Assembly: GCF_003258515.1 (NCBI RefSeq)
Contig: NZ_QGEH01000001.1
Span: forward strand, 620,001 to 684,000
DNA: 64,000 nt
Origin: Marinobacter bohaiensis
Lineage (GTDB): Bacteria > Pseudomonadota > Gammaproteobacteria > Pseudomonadales > Oleiphilaceae
Direction: 5' to 3'
Under the pieces are notes generated by a model. The model was not told the origin of the DNA. It did not search any database and worked only from the letters and a program-made list of their open reading frames with translations. Made by a program: the position numbers and the translations under genes. This document shows, one piece after another, positions 34,519 to 42,339 of the stretch. Each line of letters opens with the position of its first letter. Position 1 is the stretch's first letter.

Positions 34519-35475
34519 TCAGGCTTTCAGGTGTTTATCCAGGAATGCCCGAATCGCCGGGATGATCACATCACCATGGGTTTCCAGGGCGAAATGCCCG
34601 GTGTCGTAAAAGCGAATGTCGGCCTCCGGTATATCCCGCTTCCACGCCTCGGCACCGGGTGGCAGGAAGAACGGGTCGTGTTCCCCCCAGACCGCGAGCA
34701 AGGGCGGTTGGTGTTCCCGGAAGTAGGCCTGAAATTCCGGGTACTTCGCCACATTGGTTGCGTAATCCAGCAGCAAGTCGAGTTGAATGTCCGCCATGCC
34801 GGGGCGCGAAATATGCGCGCCTTCCAGCGTGTAGGCGTCCGGCGCCACGGCGCTGGTATCGCTGACTCCTTCCTCGTACTGCCATCGGATGGACGCCGGC
34901 GTCGGGAAGTCGCTGAGGGCTTCACGGTTCTCCGGCGTCGGGTTGTTCCAGTACGCCCGGATGGGGTCCCACCCTTCTGAAAGGCCTTCTTCATAGGCAT
35001 TGCCGTTCTGCGAAACGATCGCCGTCACCTTGGACGGGTGGGCCAGGGCCAAACGCCATCCCACCGGCGCGCCGTAGTCATGAACCGCAATGGCGTAACG
35101 GTCGAGCTTTAGCTGGTCAGTAAACTGATCGATCGTCTTTGTAAGACCGGCGAAGGTGTATTCGTACAGGCCGCGTTCCGGCGCCTCCGTGTAGCCAAAG
35201 GCCGGCAAATCCGGGGCAACCACGTGATAGCTGTCGGCGAGGGCTTCGATCACATCGCGCCACATGTACGACGAGGCCGCGAACCCGTGCAACAGCAGAA
35301 TCGTCGGTGCTGCCGGGTCTCCGGCTTCCCGGTAGAACACGTTGACATCGCCTACGCTCGCGTAGCGGTAGTGGGTCTGCGCTGTTGCCCGTGAGTGGGC
35401 ATCGTCAGCCTGTTTGCGCCCGGTTGGCAGGGCTTCGGCGGAACGGGTGGACGTCGTCAGGTCGTCGTGGGTCAT
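34519..35475 (-). CDS. Alpha/beta hydrolase, haloalkane dehalogenase / epoxide hydrolase-like
   Basis: This 318-residue alpha/beta hydrolase has the oxyanion HGFAASS, nucleophile Asp133 in VHDYGAPVG and general base His294 in DTGHFALE. An aspartate nucleophile in HDYG points to dehalogenase or epoxide hydrolase-type chemistry rather than a serine esterase. About 30 residues precede the core and look disordered. AAGGAGAG lies before the ATG. It is divergent from the CGNR-domain regulator; the shared promoter carries four GGTTAC-type half-sites, so control by that regulator is likely. Substrate unknown. Confidence 0.82.
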   Translation of the reverse strand: MTHDDLTTSTRSAEALPTGRKQADDAHSRATAQTHYRYASVGDVNVFYREAGDPAAPTILLLHGFAASSYMWRDVIEALADSYHVVAPDLPAFGYTEAPERGLYEYTFAGLTKTIDQFTDQLKLDRYAIAVHDYGAPVGWRLALAHPSKVTAIVSQNGNAYEEGLSEGWDPIRAYWNNPTPENREALSDFPTPASIRWQYEEGVSDTSAVAPDAYTLEGAHISRPGMADIQLDLLLDYATNVAKYPEFQAYFREHQPPLLAVWGEHDPFFLPPGAEAWKRDIPEADIRFYDTGHFALETHGDVIIPAIRAFLDKHLKA

Positions 35476-35488
35476 GAGCGCTCTCCTT

Positions 35489-35562
35489 GGTAACCGTTAA
35501 TGAGTGTTTTTGCAGGTTATGAGGTTTCAGGGTAACCTGTCAAATATCAAATTAAAGGTTAC
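35489..35562. promoter_or_regulatory. Operator-like array of GGTTAC/GTAACC half-sites
   Basis: Four related half-sites fill the divergent promoter: GGTAACC (35489), AGGTTAT (35514), GGTAACCT (35531) and AGGTTAC (35556). The last two form a perfect 7-bp inverted repeat (GTAACCT / AGGTTAC) 17 bases apart, ending just before the CGNR start codon. This pattern suggests autoregulation and control of the divergent hydrolase. Confidence 0.55.
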
Positions 35563-35567
35563 TGGGT

Positions 35568-36140
35568 ATGTCATCAGGAATTACGCCGCCGTTTGTCGCA
35601 AGCAACCTCGCTCTCGATTTCATCAACACGCAGTTCGGCGTAGGGGCCGAGCGGCGTGATTGCCTGGATGACGACGGCAGTGTCGTCGAGTGGTTACGGC
35701 AGGCCCATGCGTTAACCGACGAACTGGAAAGCCCGCCTGAGGGGCTGGTGCAACTCGCCCGGGCATTGCGTGACAACATGAAGGCGTTGATTGCTTCCGC
35801 CAAAGACGGTCAAGTGGCGGATCCCGGCACGGTCAACCGGGTGCTGGAACGGGGGCGCCCCATCGAGAGGATCGAATGGGAACCAACGGACGCCGTGTTT
35901 GAGAGAAAGGAGTACCCGCGCGACCAGCAGAGCGAAAGCCTGTTGCAACCTGTGGCGCGGGCTCTGGTCGAGTTACTGACGGAGGAAGACCTGCAGCTTG
36001 TGAAGGAGTGCGAAGCCTCCGACTGCGTCCTGCTGTTCCACGATCAAACCAAATCGCACCGTCGTCGCTGGTGCAGCATGGCCACCTGCGGCAACCGGAT
36101 GAAGGCCGCCGCGCATCGGGCCAGAAAACACGCCAGGTAG
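35568..36140 (+). CDS. CGNR zinc-finger / ABATE-domain putative transcriptional regulator
   Basis: This 190-residue protein has an N-terminal ABATE domain (LALDFINTQ near 14-22) and a C-terminal CGNR zinc finger. The four cysteines are C148, C153, C169 and C174 in the sequences CEASDC and WCSMATCGNR, followed by a basic RMKAAAHRARKHAR tail. The family is thought to be transcriptional regulators of stress or detoxification genes. Its promoter region, shared with the alpha/beta hydrolase, has an inverted-repeat array. The beta-lactamase gene follows 67 bases later on the same strand and may be co-transcribed. Confidence 0.87.
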   Translation: MSSGITPPFVASNLALDFINTQFGVGAERRDCLDDDGSVVEWLRQAHALTDELESPPEGLVQLARALRDNMKALIASAKDGQVADPGTVNRVLERGRPIERIEWEPTDAVFERKEYPRDQQSESLLQPVARALVELLTEEDLQLVKECEASDCVLLFHDQTKSHRRRWCSMATCGNRMKAAAHRARKHAR

Positions 36141-36207
36141 CGCGTTCGACGGCTGCCGGAAGCCGTACACCTGGACAACCTGTATCCGCATCAATAAGGA
36201 CTCATCG

Positions 36208-37104
36208 ATGCATTCCCGCACTTCCATTCTGACTCGTACCGCGTTGGGGCTTGCCCTCGGGCTGTGCATGACGACCGCCGCTGTAGCAAAGACCTCTCTG
36301 GAACGCCTTTCCGATACCGTCGAGAAGGTTGAAAACCAACTCGACGCCCGGGTTGGCCTCTCGCTTGTGGACACGGGCTCGGATTTTTCCTGGTCACACC
36401 GCGCGGACGAGCGTTTCCTGATGAACAGCACGATCAAAGTGCTGATTTGCGGAGCCGTACTGGCGCGGGTGGATGAGGGCGCGATGTCACTTGCGGACCC
36501 GCTGCCGGTTCGCCAGGACGACATCCTGTCTTACGCGCCGGTCACCAAGGAGCAGGTGGGGCAGGACATGACCCTCGGCGAGCTGTGCTACGCCGCGCTG
36601 GACATGAGCGACAACACCGCCGCCAACCTGCTGCTCGAACACCTGGGCGGCCCGGCGTCGGTCACCCGGTTCCTGCGCCGCATCGGTGATTCGGTATCCC
36701 GCTCAGACCGCTACGAGCCTGCGCTGAACACCGGTGCACCGGGCGACCCCCAGGATACGACCCGGCCCGTTGCCATGTCCGACACCCTGAGCAAGCTGTT
36801 GCTGGGGGAGGCCTTGACCGCCGACTCCCGCGACCAACTGGTGGCGTGGATGAGTCACGGCGGCGTGACCGGTGCGCTGCTTCGCGACGACGCACCCGCA
36901 AGCTGGCACATCGCCGACAAGTCCGGCAGCGGCGACACCACCCGCAACATCGTGGCGCTGATCACCCCGGACGACGGCGCCCCGCGCATCGTCACCCTCT
37001 ACATCTCGGATGCCGACGCCGACTTCAAGACCCGCAATGCCGCCCTGAAAGAACTGGGGGCCGCGGTGATCGGGGTGATCGAAAGTCATCAACCGGCGCC
37101 ATGA
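36208..37104 (+). CDS. bla: Class A serine beta-lactamase
   Basis: This 298-residue class A beta-lactamase has all the active-site motifs: S74-x-x-K77 (STIK), S134-D-N (MSDN), Glu170 in YEPALN (the omega-loop E166 equivalent) and K238-S-G (DKSGSG). Cys81 and Cys127 sit at the positions of the TEM C77-C123 disulfide; the C69/C238 pair of class A carbapenemases is absent. A Sec signal peptide ends at AAVAK (about residue 27). It hydrolyses penicillins and possibly cephalosporins in the periplasm; the spectrum cannot be read from this. No LysR-type ampR gene is next to it. Its end overlaps the convergent flavin reductase by 16 bases. It looks chromosomal rather than integron-borne. Confidence 0.93.
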   Translation: MHSRTSILTRTALGLALGLCMTTAAVAKTSLERLSDTVEKVENQLDARVGLSLVDTGSDFSWSHRADERFLMNSTIKVLICGAVLARVDEGAMSLADPLPVRQDDILSYAPVTKEQVGQDMTLGELCYAALDMSDNTAANLLLEHLGGPASVTRFLRRIGDSVSRSDRYEPALNTGAPGDPQDTTRPVAMSDTLSKLLLGEALTADSRDQLVAWMSHGGVTGALLRDDAPASWHIADKSGSGDTTRNIVALITPDDGAPRIVTLYISDADADFKTRNAALKELGAAVIGVIESHQPAP

Positions 37105-37598
37105 GCGGCGAGGTCGCGATACTGCCCTTTGAAATACAGCAAGGGCTGCGTAGCGGCCGTTTCCTGCCGGTTCAACGCTTTCACTTCACCAATCACGATC
37201 AGGTGATCGCCGACCGCGTGTTCGGCGTGAATCTGGCAGTCGAGCCAGTGCAGGCTGCCGCCGATGATCGGATTACGCAGCGGCGATGCCTGCCATTCGA
37301 CGCCGAGCCACTTGTCCGCGCCTTGCCGGGCGAACTGATTGGAAAGCCGGGCCTGTTCATCGGACAGGATATTGACGGCGAATCGACCCGCCCGGCGAAT
37401 TTTGGGGTAGCTGTACGAACTCGACATCACGCTGAACGATACCAGCGGCGGGTTGGTCGACACGCTGTAGAACGACTGGCACGTGAAGCCAATCGGCTCG
37501 TCATCAACGAGTGAGGTGATCACCGTGACGCCGGACGCGAAGTGCCCGAGCGCCTCGCGGAAGCGCAGTGGATCGATAGCCGAATGAGGAGGTGACAT
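37089..37598 (-). CDS. Flavin reductase-like FMN-binding protein
   Basis: This 169-residue flavin reductase domain protein (HpaC/RutF type) begins with FREALGHFASGVTVITS and contains GFTCQSFYSVSTNPPLVSFS, the FMN-binding core. It ends with the conserved LLYFKGQYR. Such proteins use NAD(P)H to supply reduced flavin to a partner oxygenase. It is the third gene after mesX and mesD on the same strand. A natural reading is that it supports the oxygenase-like MesX, though direct evidence is not in the sequence. The leader carries a short 17-bp tandem repeat. Confidence 0.85.
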   Translation of the reverse strand: MSPPHSAIDPLRFREALGHFASGVTVITSLVDDEPIGFTCQSFYSVSTNPPLVSFSVMSSSYSYPKIRRAGRFAVNILSDEQARLSNQFARQGADKWLGVEWQASPLRNPIIGGSLHWLDCQIHAEHAVGDHLIVIGEVKALNRQETAATQPLLYFKGQYRDLAAHGAG

Positions 37599-37603
37599 AG
37601 TGG

Positions 37604-37654
37604 TTCCAGAAAATCAGTGATTCCAGAAAGTCGGTGATTCCAGGCAATCGTGTA
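37604..37654. repeat. 17-bp tandem repeat, three copies, in the flavin reductase leader
   Basis: TTCCAGAAAATCAGTGA is followed by TTCCAGAAAGTCGGTGA (two differences) and a third, degenerate copy starting TTCCAGGCAATCG. The array sits 5 bases upstream of the flavin reductase start codon, in the mesD-flavin reductase gap. Confidence 0.8.
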
Positions 37655-37739
37655 CCGCTCGGACGTCTTATCAGGTTCCGAGTGTTTTGCGGGCTTGAAA
37701 AGCCCAGCGGTCCTGGCCGTTGGCTGGCGTCAGCCTTGT

Positions 37740-38774
37740 TCAGCCCGGCTGGGTGAGCTCTTTCCGGACGATGGCGGCACCCGCACTCAAGGCGCTCAAC
37801 TTGCCTCTCGCGAGCTGGCGGGGCAAGGGCGCCATACCGCAGTTGGTGCAGGGATAGAGCTTGTCGGCATCGACAAACTGGAGCGCTCGTCGCAGCGTAT
37901 CGGCGACGTCCTCCGGTGTCTCAATGGCATGGGTGGCGACATCGATCGCCCCCACCATCACTTTCTTGCCGCGAATGAGCTCGATCAGATCCATCGGCAC
38001 ATGCGAGTTGTGGCATTCCAGTGAGACGATATCGATGGCGGAAGCCTGCAGCTTGGGGAAGGTCTCTTCATATTGCCGCCACTCCGCGCCCAGCGTCTTT
38101 TTCCAATCCGTATTGGCCTTGATGCCATAGCCGTAGCAAATATGGACGGCGGTTTCGCACTTGAGCCCTTCAATGGCTCTTTCCAGCGTGGCCACGCCCC
38201 AGTCGTTGACCTCGTCGAAGAAGACATTGAACGCGGGCTCGTCAAACTGAATGATGTCCACGCCGGCCGCTTCCAGCTCTTTGGCTTCCTGGTTGAGGAT
38301 TCCGGCGAATTCCCAGGCCAGTTTTTCACGGCTTTTGTAATGGGCATCGTACAGCGTATCGATCATCGTCATCGGGCCTGGCAGGGCCCATTTGATGGGC
38401 TGCCGGGTTTGCTGGCGCAAGAAACGGGCATCGTCCACGAAAACCGGCTTCTGGCGGCTGACCGCGCCAACGACCGTCGGCACGCTCGCGTCATAGCGAT
38501 CACGGATCTTAACGGTTTCGCGCTTCTCGAAATCAACGCCGTCGAGGTGCTCGATAAACGTGGTGACAAAGTGCTGCCGCGTCTGCTCGCCATCGCTGAC
38601 AATATCGATGCCCGCCAACTGCTGTTCGAGCAGGGACACACGCAAGGCATCCTGTTTGCCCTCCGTCAAAGCCTCACCTTGCAGCTTCCAGGGGGACCAG
38701 AGTTTCTCGGGCTCTGCCAGCCAGGCGGGTTTGGGTAAGCTGCCCGCCGTCGAAGTCGGTAGTAATGTTTTCAT
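37740..38774 (-). CDS. mesD: Folate-independent methionine synthase MesD (MetE-core family)
   Basis: This 344-residue protein is equivalent to only the C-terminal catalytic half of cobalamin-independent methionine synthase MetE. Zinc ligands are visible as His211 and Cys213 (HICYG), Glu253 (LECHNS) and Cys312 (NCGMAPL). The homocysteine-side motif is IIQFDEPAF (about 175-182). The N-terminal folate-binding barrel of MetE is absent. In the MesD class the methyl donor is not methyltetrahydrofolate and activity requires the DUF1852 partner MesX. Here mesX lies immediately upstream with a 28-base gap, which supports the MesD assignment over other short MetE homologues. Confidence 0.88.
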   Translation of the reverse strand: MKTLLPTSTAGSLPKPAWLAEPEKLWSPWKLQGEALTEGKQDALRVSLLEQQLAGIDIVSDGEQTRQHFVTTFIEHLDGVDFEKRETVKIRDRYDASVPTVVGAVSRQKPVFVDDARFLRQQTRQPIKWALPGPMTMIDTLYDAHYKSREKLAWEFAGILNQEAKELEAAGVDIIQFDEPAFNVFFDEVNDWGVATLERAIEGLKCETAVHICYGYGIKANTDWKKTLGAEWRQYEETFPKLQASAIDIVSLECHNSHVPMDLIELIRGKKVMVGAIDVATHAIETPEDVADTLRRALQFVDADKLYPCTNCGMAPLPRQLARGKLSALSAGAAIVRKELTQPG

Positions 38775-38802
38775 AGTCAATACGGTCGCCTGCTGTGGTT
38801 CG

Positions 38803-39780
38803 TTAAAGAGCGTCATGGGCCGCCCACCGCTCAAGGACATCCCGGTAGGGTTCGATAAGGTATTCTTCAGTGAACTGGCCCTGCTTGACCGCGAGCTGAC
38901 TGCGCTCCTCTCGATCATAGCTGATCCGTGTCCACGAATAGTCGGAGTGCTTCAGGCTCGGCGTAAAGCATTTGCCCGCCTCGGAGTTGGCGTTGTAAAT
39001 CTCGGGCCGATAGATTCTCTGGAACGTCTCCATGGTGCTGATCGTGCTAATCAGCTCCAGATTCGTGTAATCGTTAAGCAGATCGCCAAAGAAGAAAAAG
39101 GCCAAAGGCGCCACGCTGTTCGGCGGCATGAAATAGCGGACATTCAGCCCCATTTTCCGGAAGTAGCGCTCGGTCAGCGACGATTCGTTCGGCCGGTACT
39201 CAAAGCCCAGGACAGGGTGCTGGTTGTCCGTGCGGAAATAGGTCTTGTTCTCCGACACGCTGATGCATATGACGGGCGGCTTGGAGAAGTTTTCTGTGTA
39301 AGCACTGGAGTTCACGAAGTGCTTGAAAAGCTTGCCATGCAAATCGCCAAAATTAGCTGGAACGCTGAACTCTGGCTGATCCTTGTTGTGGTTCCGCAGT
39401 GCGATGCTGAAATCGTAATCCCGCACATAGGATGAAAAGTTATTCCCGACAATGCCTTCAATGTGCTGGTTGGTTGTGCGATCAAACACCGTCGTTTGCA
39501 GTATCTCGATCGTCGGGAAGGTATCGCCATTGCCTTCAATGTCCAGGTCGACGGACACGATGTCATGCCGCACGGAATAACGGCCACCGTTTGGGTTGTC
39601 CCAGTGCGCGAGGGCATTAAACCGGTTGTCGATCATCGTCAACGTGTCGCGCAGGTTCTCCTGGCGCCTGTCTCCCCGGGCGAGGTTGGCAAAATTGGTG
39701 GTGATGCGCGTGCTGTCCGATGGGCGATAGTGCTCATCGAAACCAATACGCTTGATGGCGAACGTGAACTCGTGACTCAT
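38803..39780 (-). CDS. mesX: MesX, DUF1852 protein required by MesD
   Basis: This 325-residue DUF1852 protein has several blocks that read like the family, including TRITTNFANLARGDRRQENL, FSVPANFGDLHGKLF and FFFGDLLNDYTNLELIST. MesX proteins are putative oxygenases needed for methyl transfer by MesD; the metal or cofactor site is not obvious from sequence alone. The order mesX-mesD-flavin reductase on one strand suggests an aerobic methionine-synthesis operon that uses reduced flavin. The start at MSHEFTFAIKRIGFD has no in-frame alternative upstream. Confidence 0.87.
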   Translation of the reverse strand: MSHEFTFAIKRIGFDEHYRPSDSTRITTNFANLARGDRRQENLRDTLTMIDNRFNALAHWDNPNGGRYSVRHDIVSVDLDIEGNGDTFPTIEILQTTVFDRTTNQHIEGIVGNNFSSYVRDYDFSIALRNHNKDQPEFSVPANFGDLHGKLFKHFVNSSAYTENFSKPPVICISVSENKTYFRTDNQHPVLGFEYRPNESSLTERYFRKMGLNVRYFMPPNSVAPLAFFFFGDLLNDYTNLELISTISTMETFQRIYRPEIYNANSEAGKCFTPSLKHSDYSWTRISYDREERSQLAVKQGQFTEEYLIEPYRDVLERWAAHDAL

Positions 39781-40151
39781 GGCGACCCGGTATCCTGATT
39801 CCTGAGATATAACCTGAACTCTTTTCCTGTCTTGCGGTGTTCCGCGTTTCCCGCTCAGTAGCCTTCGTGATGTCGGCTATTGAGAACAGTGGCTATCTTA
39901 TGTCGGGCTACCGATGAGTAAAAATGAATTAACTTCAGTTATCCATTAGATCTGATCATGGACTGTTCGAGCGCGACGTCCTTTGCGGCTTGCCGCGCTT
40001 TGGGGCCGTTTAGGTCCTGGAGCGATGGAAACCATCGACATCATGCTGCCGGTGGGGAGTGGAGGGTGGGGTTGTGACGCGGCCCGGGTGAGGAAGACTG
40101 TGGCGGCGTCTCGTCACTGCGCGATACCGGCAGGGATCGAGGCCGCGTAGA
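39781..40151. other. Intergenic region upstream of mesX
   Basis: It should hold the mesX promoter. No gene or clear repeat is visible; the part from about 39880 to 39960 is AT-richer than its surroundings. Confidence 0.45.
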
Positions 40152-40301
40152 TCAAGATTGCATGTCGCACGCTAAATCGAATGAGATCTTTACCTGATTC
40201 GAGCCAACAAAAACGATGACCTTAACCCCGTGGCCCTTAAGTAGCTCAAGATTGTTTGGCTGGACGTTTTCGAGATCAATCAGTACGCAGTTGGTTTTCA
40301 A
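40152..40301 (-). pseudogene. Truncated PIN/NYN-like nuclease-domain gene with TTG start
   Basis: A frame of 49 codons starts at TTG after a good GAGGAAA site and reads KTNCVLIDLENVQPNNLELL and then KVIVFVGSNQVKI. This matches the N-terminus of bacterial PIN-like/NYN-domain proteins (first acidic residue in LIDLENV). The chain stops after FDLACDMQS, where complete relatives continue for over 100 residues with the remaining catalytic acids. It is therefore either a remnant or a disabled gene. It lies 30 bases after a small membrane-protein gene on the same strand. Confidence 0.55.
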
Positions 40302-40331
40302 TAATATTTCCTCGCGGCCTTGCTCTTCGCC

Positions 40332-40688
40332 TTAATGGGTTAAATTGTCGAACACAGTAGCTGCGGTGGCGTAGATAAAGAAAGTTGCGACCACGATCGC
40401 TCCGATTTCCTGTATGTGGACGAACCGTTTCGGCACTCGCTCAGAGGGTGAAGTCTTCTGGAAGGTCTTAAGAGCGCAAAAGTAGGCAATAAATAGATAA
40501 AGTAGCGCTGCGAATACACCACCGCCCATCGTGAAGAATAAATACTCGGGTTCTTTCGACGATCTGGCGACGTAGAGTTTGTAGACTTCAACCCCCGCAC
40601 AGAGCCAAAACAGCCCCACCAAAGCTTGTGCCAGAATCGTGAGCGGGCGTTCAACCTGCTTGAGGCGAACAACGCTATTGCGCAACAT
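40332..40688 (-). CDS. Hypothetical small inner-membrane protein
   Basis: This 118-residue protein has three hydrophobic segments, around residues 16-40 (LTILAQALVGLFWLCAGVEV), 50-74 (FTMGGGVFAALLYLFIAYFC) and 93-112 (IGAIVVATFFIYATAATVF), separated by a basic loop (KTSPSERVPKRF). I do not recognise the family. It is followed closely by the truncated PIN-like gene and preceded by the tautomerase gene, six bases away, so the three may share a transcript. Confidence 0.55.
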   Translation of the reverse strand: MLRNSVVRLKQVERPLTILAQALVGLFWLCAGVEVYKLYVARSSKEPEYLFFTMGGGVFAALLYLFIAYFCALKTFQKTSPSERVPKRFVHIQEIGAIVVATFFIYATAATVFDNLTH

Positions 40689-40694
40689 TTGTAT

Positions 40695-41090
40695 TCACGC
40701 CTGGAGTTCTCCAGTCAGGAACTGCGCACGCCCTTGCCCGAAAGACCAGTCGGCGTCGGTGTTCTCGACAACGGAGACAATGAGGTCATCAGGAGAAACG
40801 CCACAGCTTGCTTCCAGTTTTTGGGCCAACAGCTTATAGAACCTGATCTTCTGGGGTTGAGGGCGAGGTCGGGAAACGACGCTTAGCAACACGACAGCGT
40901 TTGTTCTCCTATAGCCCAGCCCAGTGTCTTCGAGAATGAGTTCGCCGGGGCGGTGCTGAGTAACGGACTGATAGCGATCACTCGAAGGCACCTCGAATGC
41001 CTGGACCATCGATTCGTGGGCAGCGTCCAGGAGTTGGCGCACTTCTTCTTCACTGCGCCCTTCGATGAGGTCGAACTTGAGTAGTGGCAT
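40695..41090 (-). CDS. Tautomerase family protein
   Basis: This 131-residue protein has the N-terminal Met-Pro needed for a catalytic Pro-1 after Met removal (MPLLKFDLIEGRSEEEV). It contains the two beta-alpha-beta repeats of Tautomerase_2-type proteins, with HRPGELILEDTGLGY in the middle and WSFGQGRAQFLTGE at the end. Relatives are malonate semialdehyde decarboxylase-like tautomerases. The substrate is unknown. It sits downstream of a LysR/MFS pair on the same strand, with an 82-base gap. Confidence 0.82.
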   Translation of the reverse strand: MPLLKFDLIEGRSEEEVRQLLDAAHESMVQAFEVPSSDRYQSVTQHRPGELILEDTGLGYRRTNAVVLLSVVSRPRPQPQKIRFYKLLAQKLEASCGVSPDDLIVSVVENTDADWSFGQGRAQFLTGELQA

Positions 41091-41172
41091 GTACGTGTCT
41101 CCTTGTGTGCAGGTGAGTGTCTGGTGCCCGGGACGCGTTCGCTGGTAGATGAAATCGATCTTGCAGGACCGT

Positions 41173-42339
41173 TTATAGACGAAGACTTATGAGCGTTGCG
41201 ATGACCAGGGCAACGGCGGCGGACAGCAAGGCGCTGGCGAAGGTGTGGCTCAGCGCATACAGACTGTCCGCCAGGAGCGGCCCGATGATCTGACCGAGGC
41301 CGTAAGCCAGTGTCATCGTCGCCAGCAGGTTGGCGCCGGACTGACGCGCCGCACGTTGCGCTGCAGGCATGGCGATGGTCACTGTGCCCATGAACGTGCC
41401 GCCAACTAACAGGGCGCTCAGGAGATAGCCGGCCCCCGAGTCCAAAACAACAGGCAGGGCGACACCACATGCCTGGACGATAAGGTTAAGGCGCAGGGTA
41501 TGACGGGTTCCCAGCCGTTCGTGAGCGCGATGCCAGAGATAGCAGGACGGTGCCGCGCCCAGTCCGAATACGGCCCAGACGTGAGCCGGGTCCAGATCGG
41601 GGAATGCGGTTTTGACCAGTGTCGGGAGATAGGTGGCGGTGACGATATAGCCCAGGCCGGCGAGACCATAAATCAGGACGAGCGGCCAGGCTGCAACGAC
41701 GGTTGTATCGGTGTTCGAAGGCGTCGTTTCACGTAAGCCCTGGCGTGTGTTGTTACCACGATCGCCTGTCAGGAAGGCCGGCGCAGCCGCCAGGCCCATG
41801 ATCAGTGCCGCGAAGCCCAGTATCAGCCACATACCGGCGCTGGCCAGGCCGAACGATTCTGCCACTACCAGCAACTCCGCCGACAAGGCAATTCCGACGC
41901 CCACACCAGCATAGAGCAGCGGAGCACCCCATGAATGACCTCGGTGCTCAAGCAGCCACAGAGAGGCAGCGACCATGGACAGTGCACTGAACAGGCCAGC
42001 CACGCCACGTACCGCGACAATTGCTCCGGTCGAAGTCAGCAGCGCGAGCACTGCCAGGCAGAGGGCGGTGCCCAGGGTCGACAGTTGGCAAAACCAGTGG
42101 GCTTTGTGGGCACGAAGGCGAACGGCGAGCAGGGCGCCCAGCAGATAGCCAGCGTAATTGGCGGAGGCTGCCAAACTGCCACCGCGCAGGCTGAGTACCC
42201 CTTCGTCCACCATGTGTGGGTAAATCGCCGTAAAGGCAAAGCGGCCGAAGCCCATGCCAATGGTCAGAACCATGGACGCCTGGATGGCAGATTTCCAGTC
42301 GGAACGTTGGGCCGATTGCACGGTGGACGATGTGTTCAC
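41173..42339 (-). CDS. YbfB/YjiJ family MFS transporter
   Basis: This 388-residue, 12-helix transporter has the YbfB/YjiJ hallmark GMGFGRFAFTAIYPHMVDEG in helix 1 and the loop SLAASANYAGYLLGALLAVR. The second half has matching small-residue helices (GTFMGTVTIAMPAAQRAA). The ATG overlaps the stop of the LysR gene by four bases (ATGA), so the two are co-translated, an arrangement common for this family. Substrate unknown; efflux is assumed from family placement. Confidence 0.87.
   Translation of the reverse strand: MNTSSTVQSAQRSDWKSAIQASMVLTIGMGFGRFAFTAIYPHMVDEGVLSLRGGSLAASANYAGYLLGALLAVRLRAHKAHWFCQLSTLGTALCLAVLALLTSTGAIVAVRGVAGLFSALSMVAASLWLLEHRGHSWGAPLLYAGVGVGIALSAELLVVAESFGLASAGMWLILGFAALIMGLAAAPAFLTGDRGNNTRQGLRETTPSNTDTTVVAAWPLVLIYGLAGLGYIVTATYLPTLVKTAFPDLDPAHVWAVFGLGAAPSCYLWHRAHERLGTRHTLRLNLIVQACGVALPVVLDSGAGYLLSALLVGGTFMGTVTIAMPAAQRAARQSGANLLATMTLAYGLGQIIGPLLADSLYALSHTFASALLSAAVALVIATLISLRL

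Noticed and set aside
35568-37104. Beta-lactamase as an integron or transposon cassette
   Set aside because: No attC-like site, integrase or insertion sequence is visible on either side, and composition matches the surroundings.
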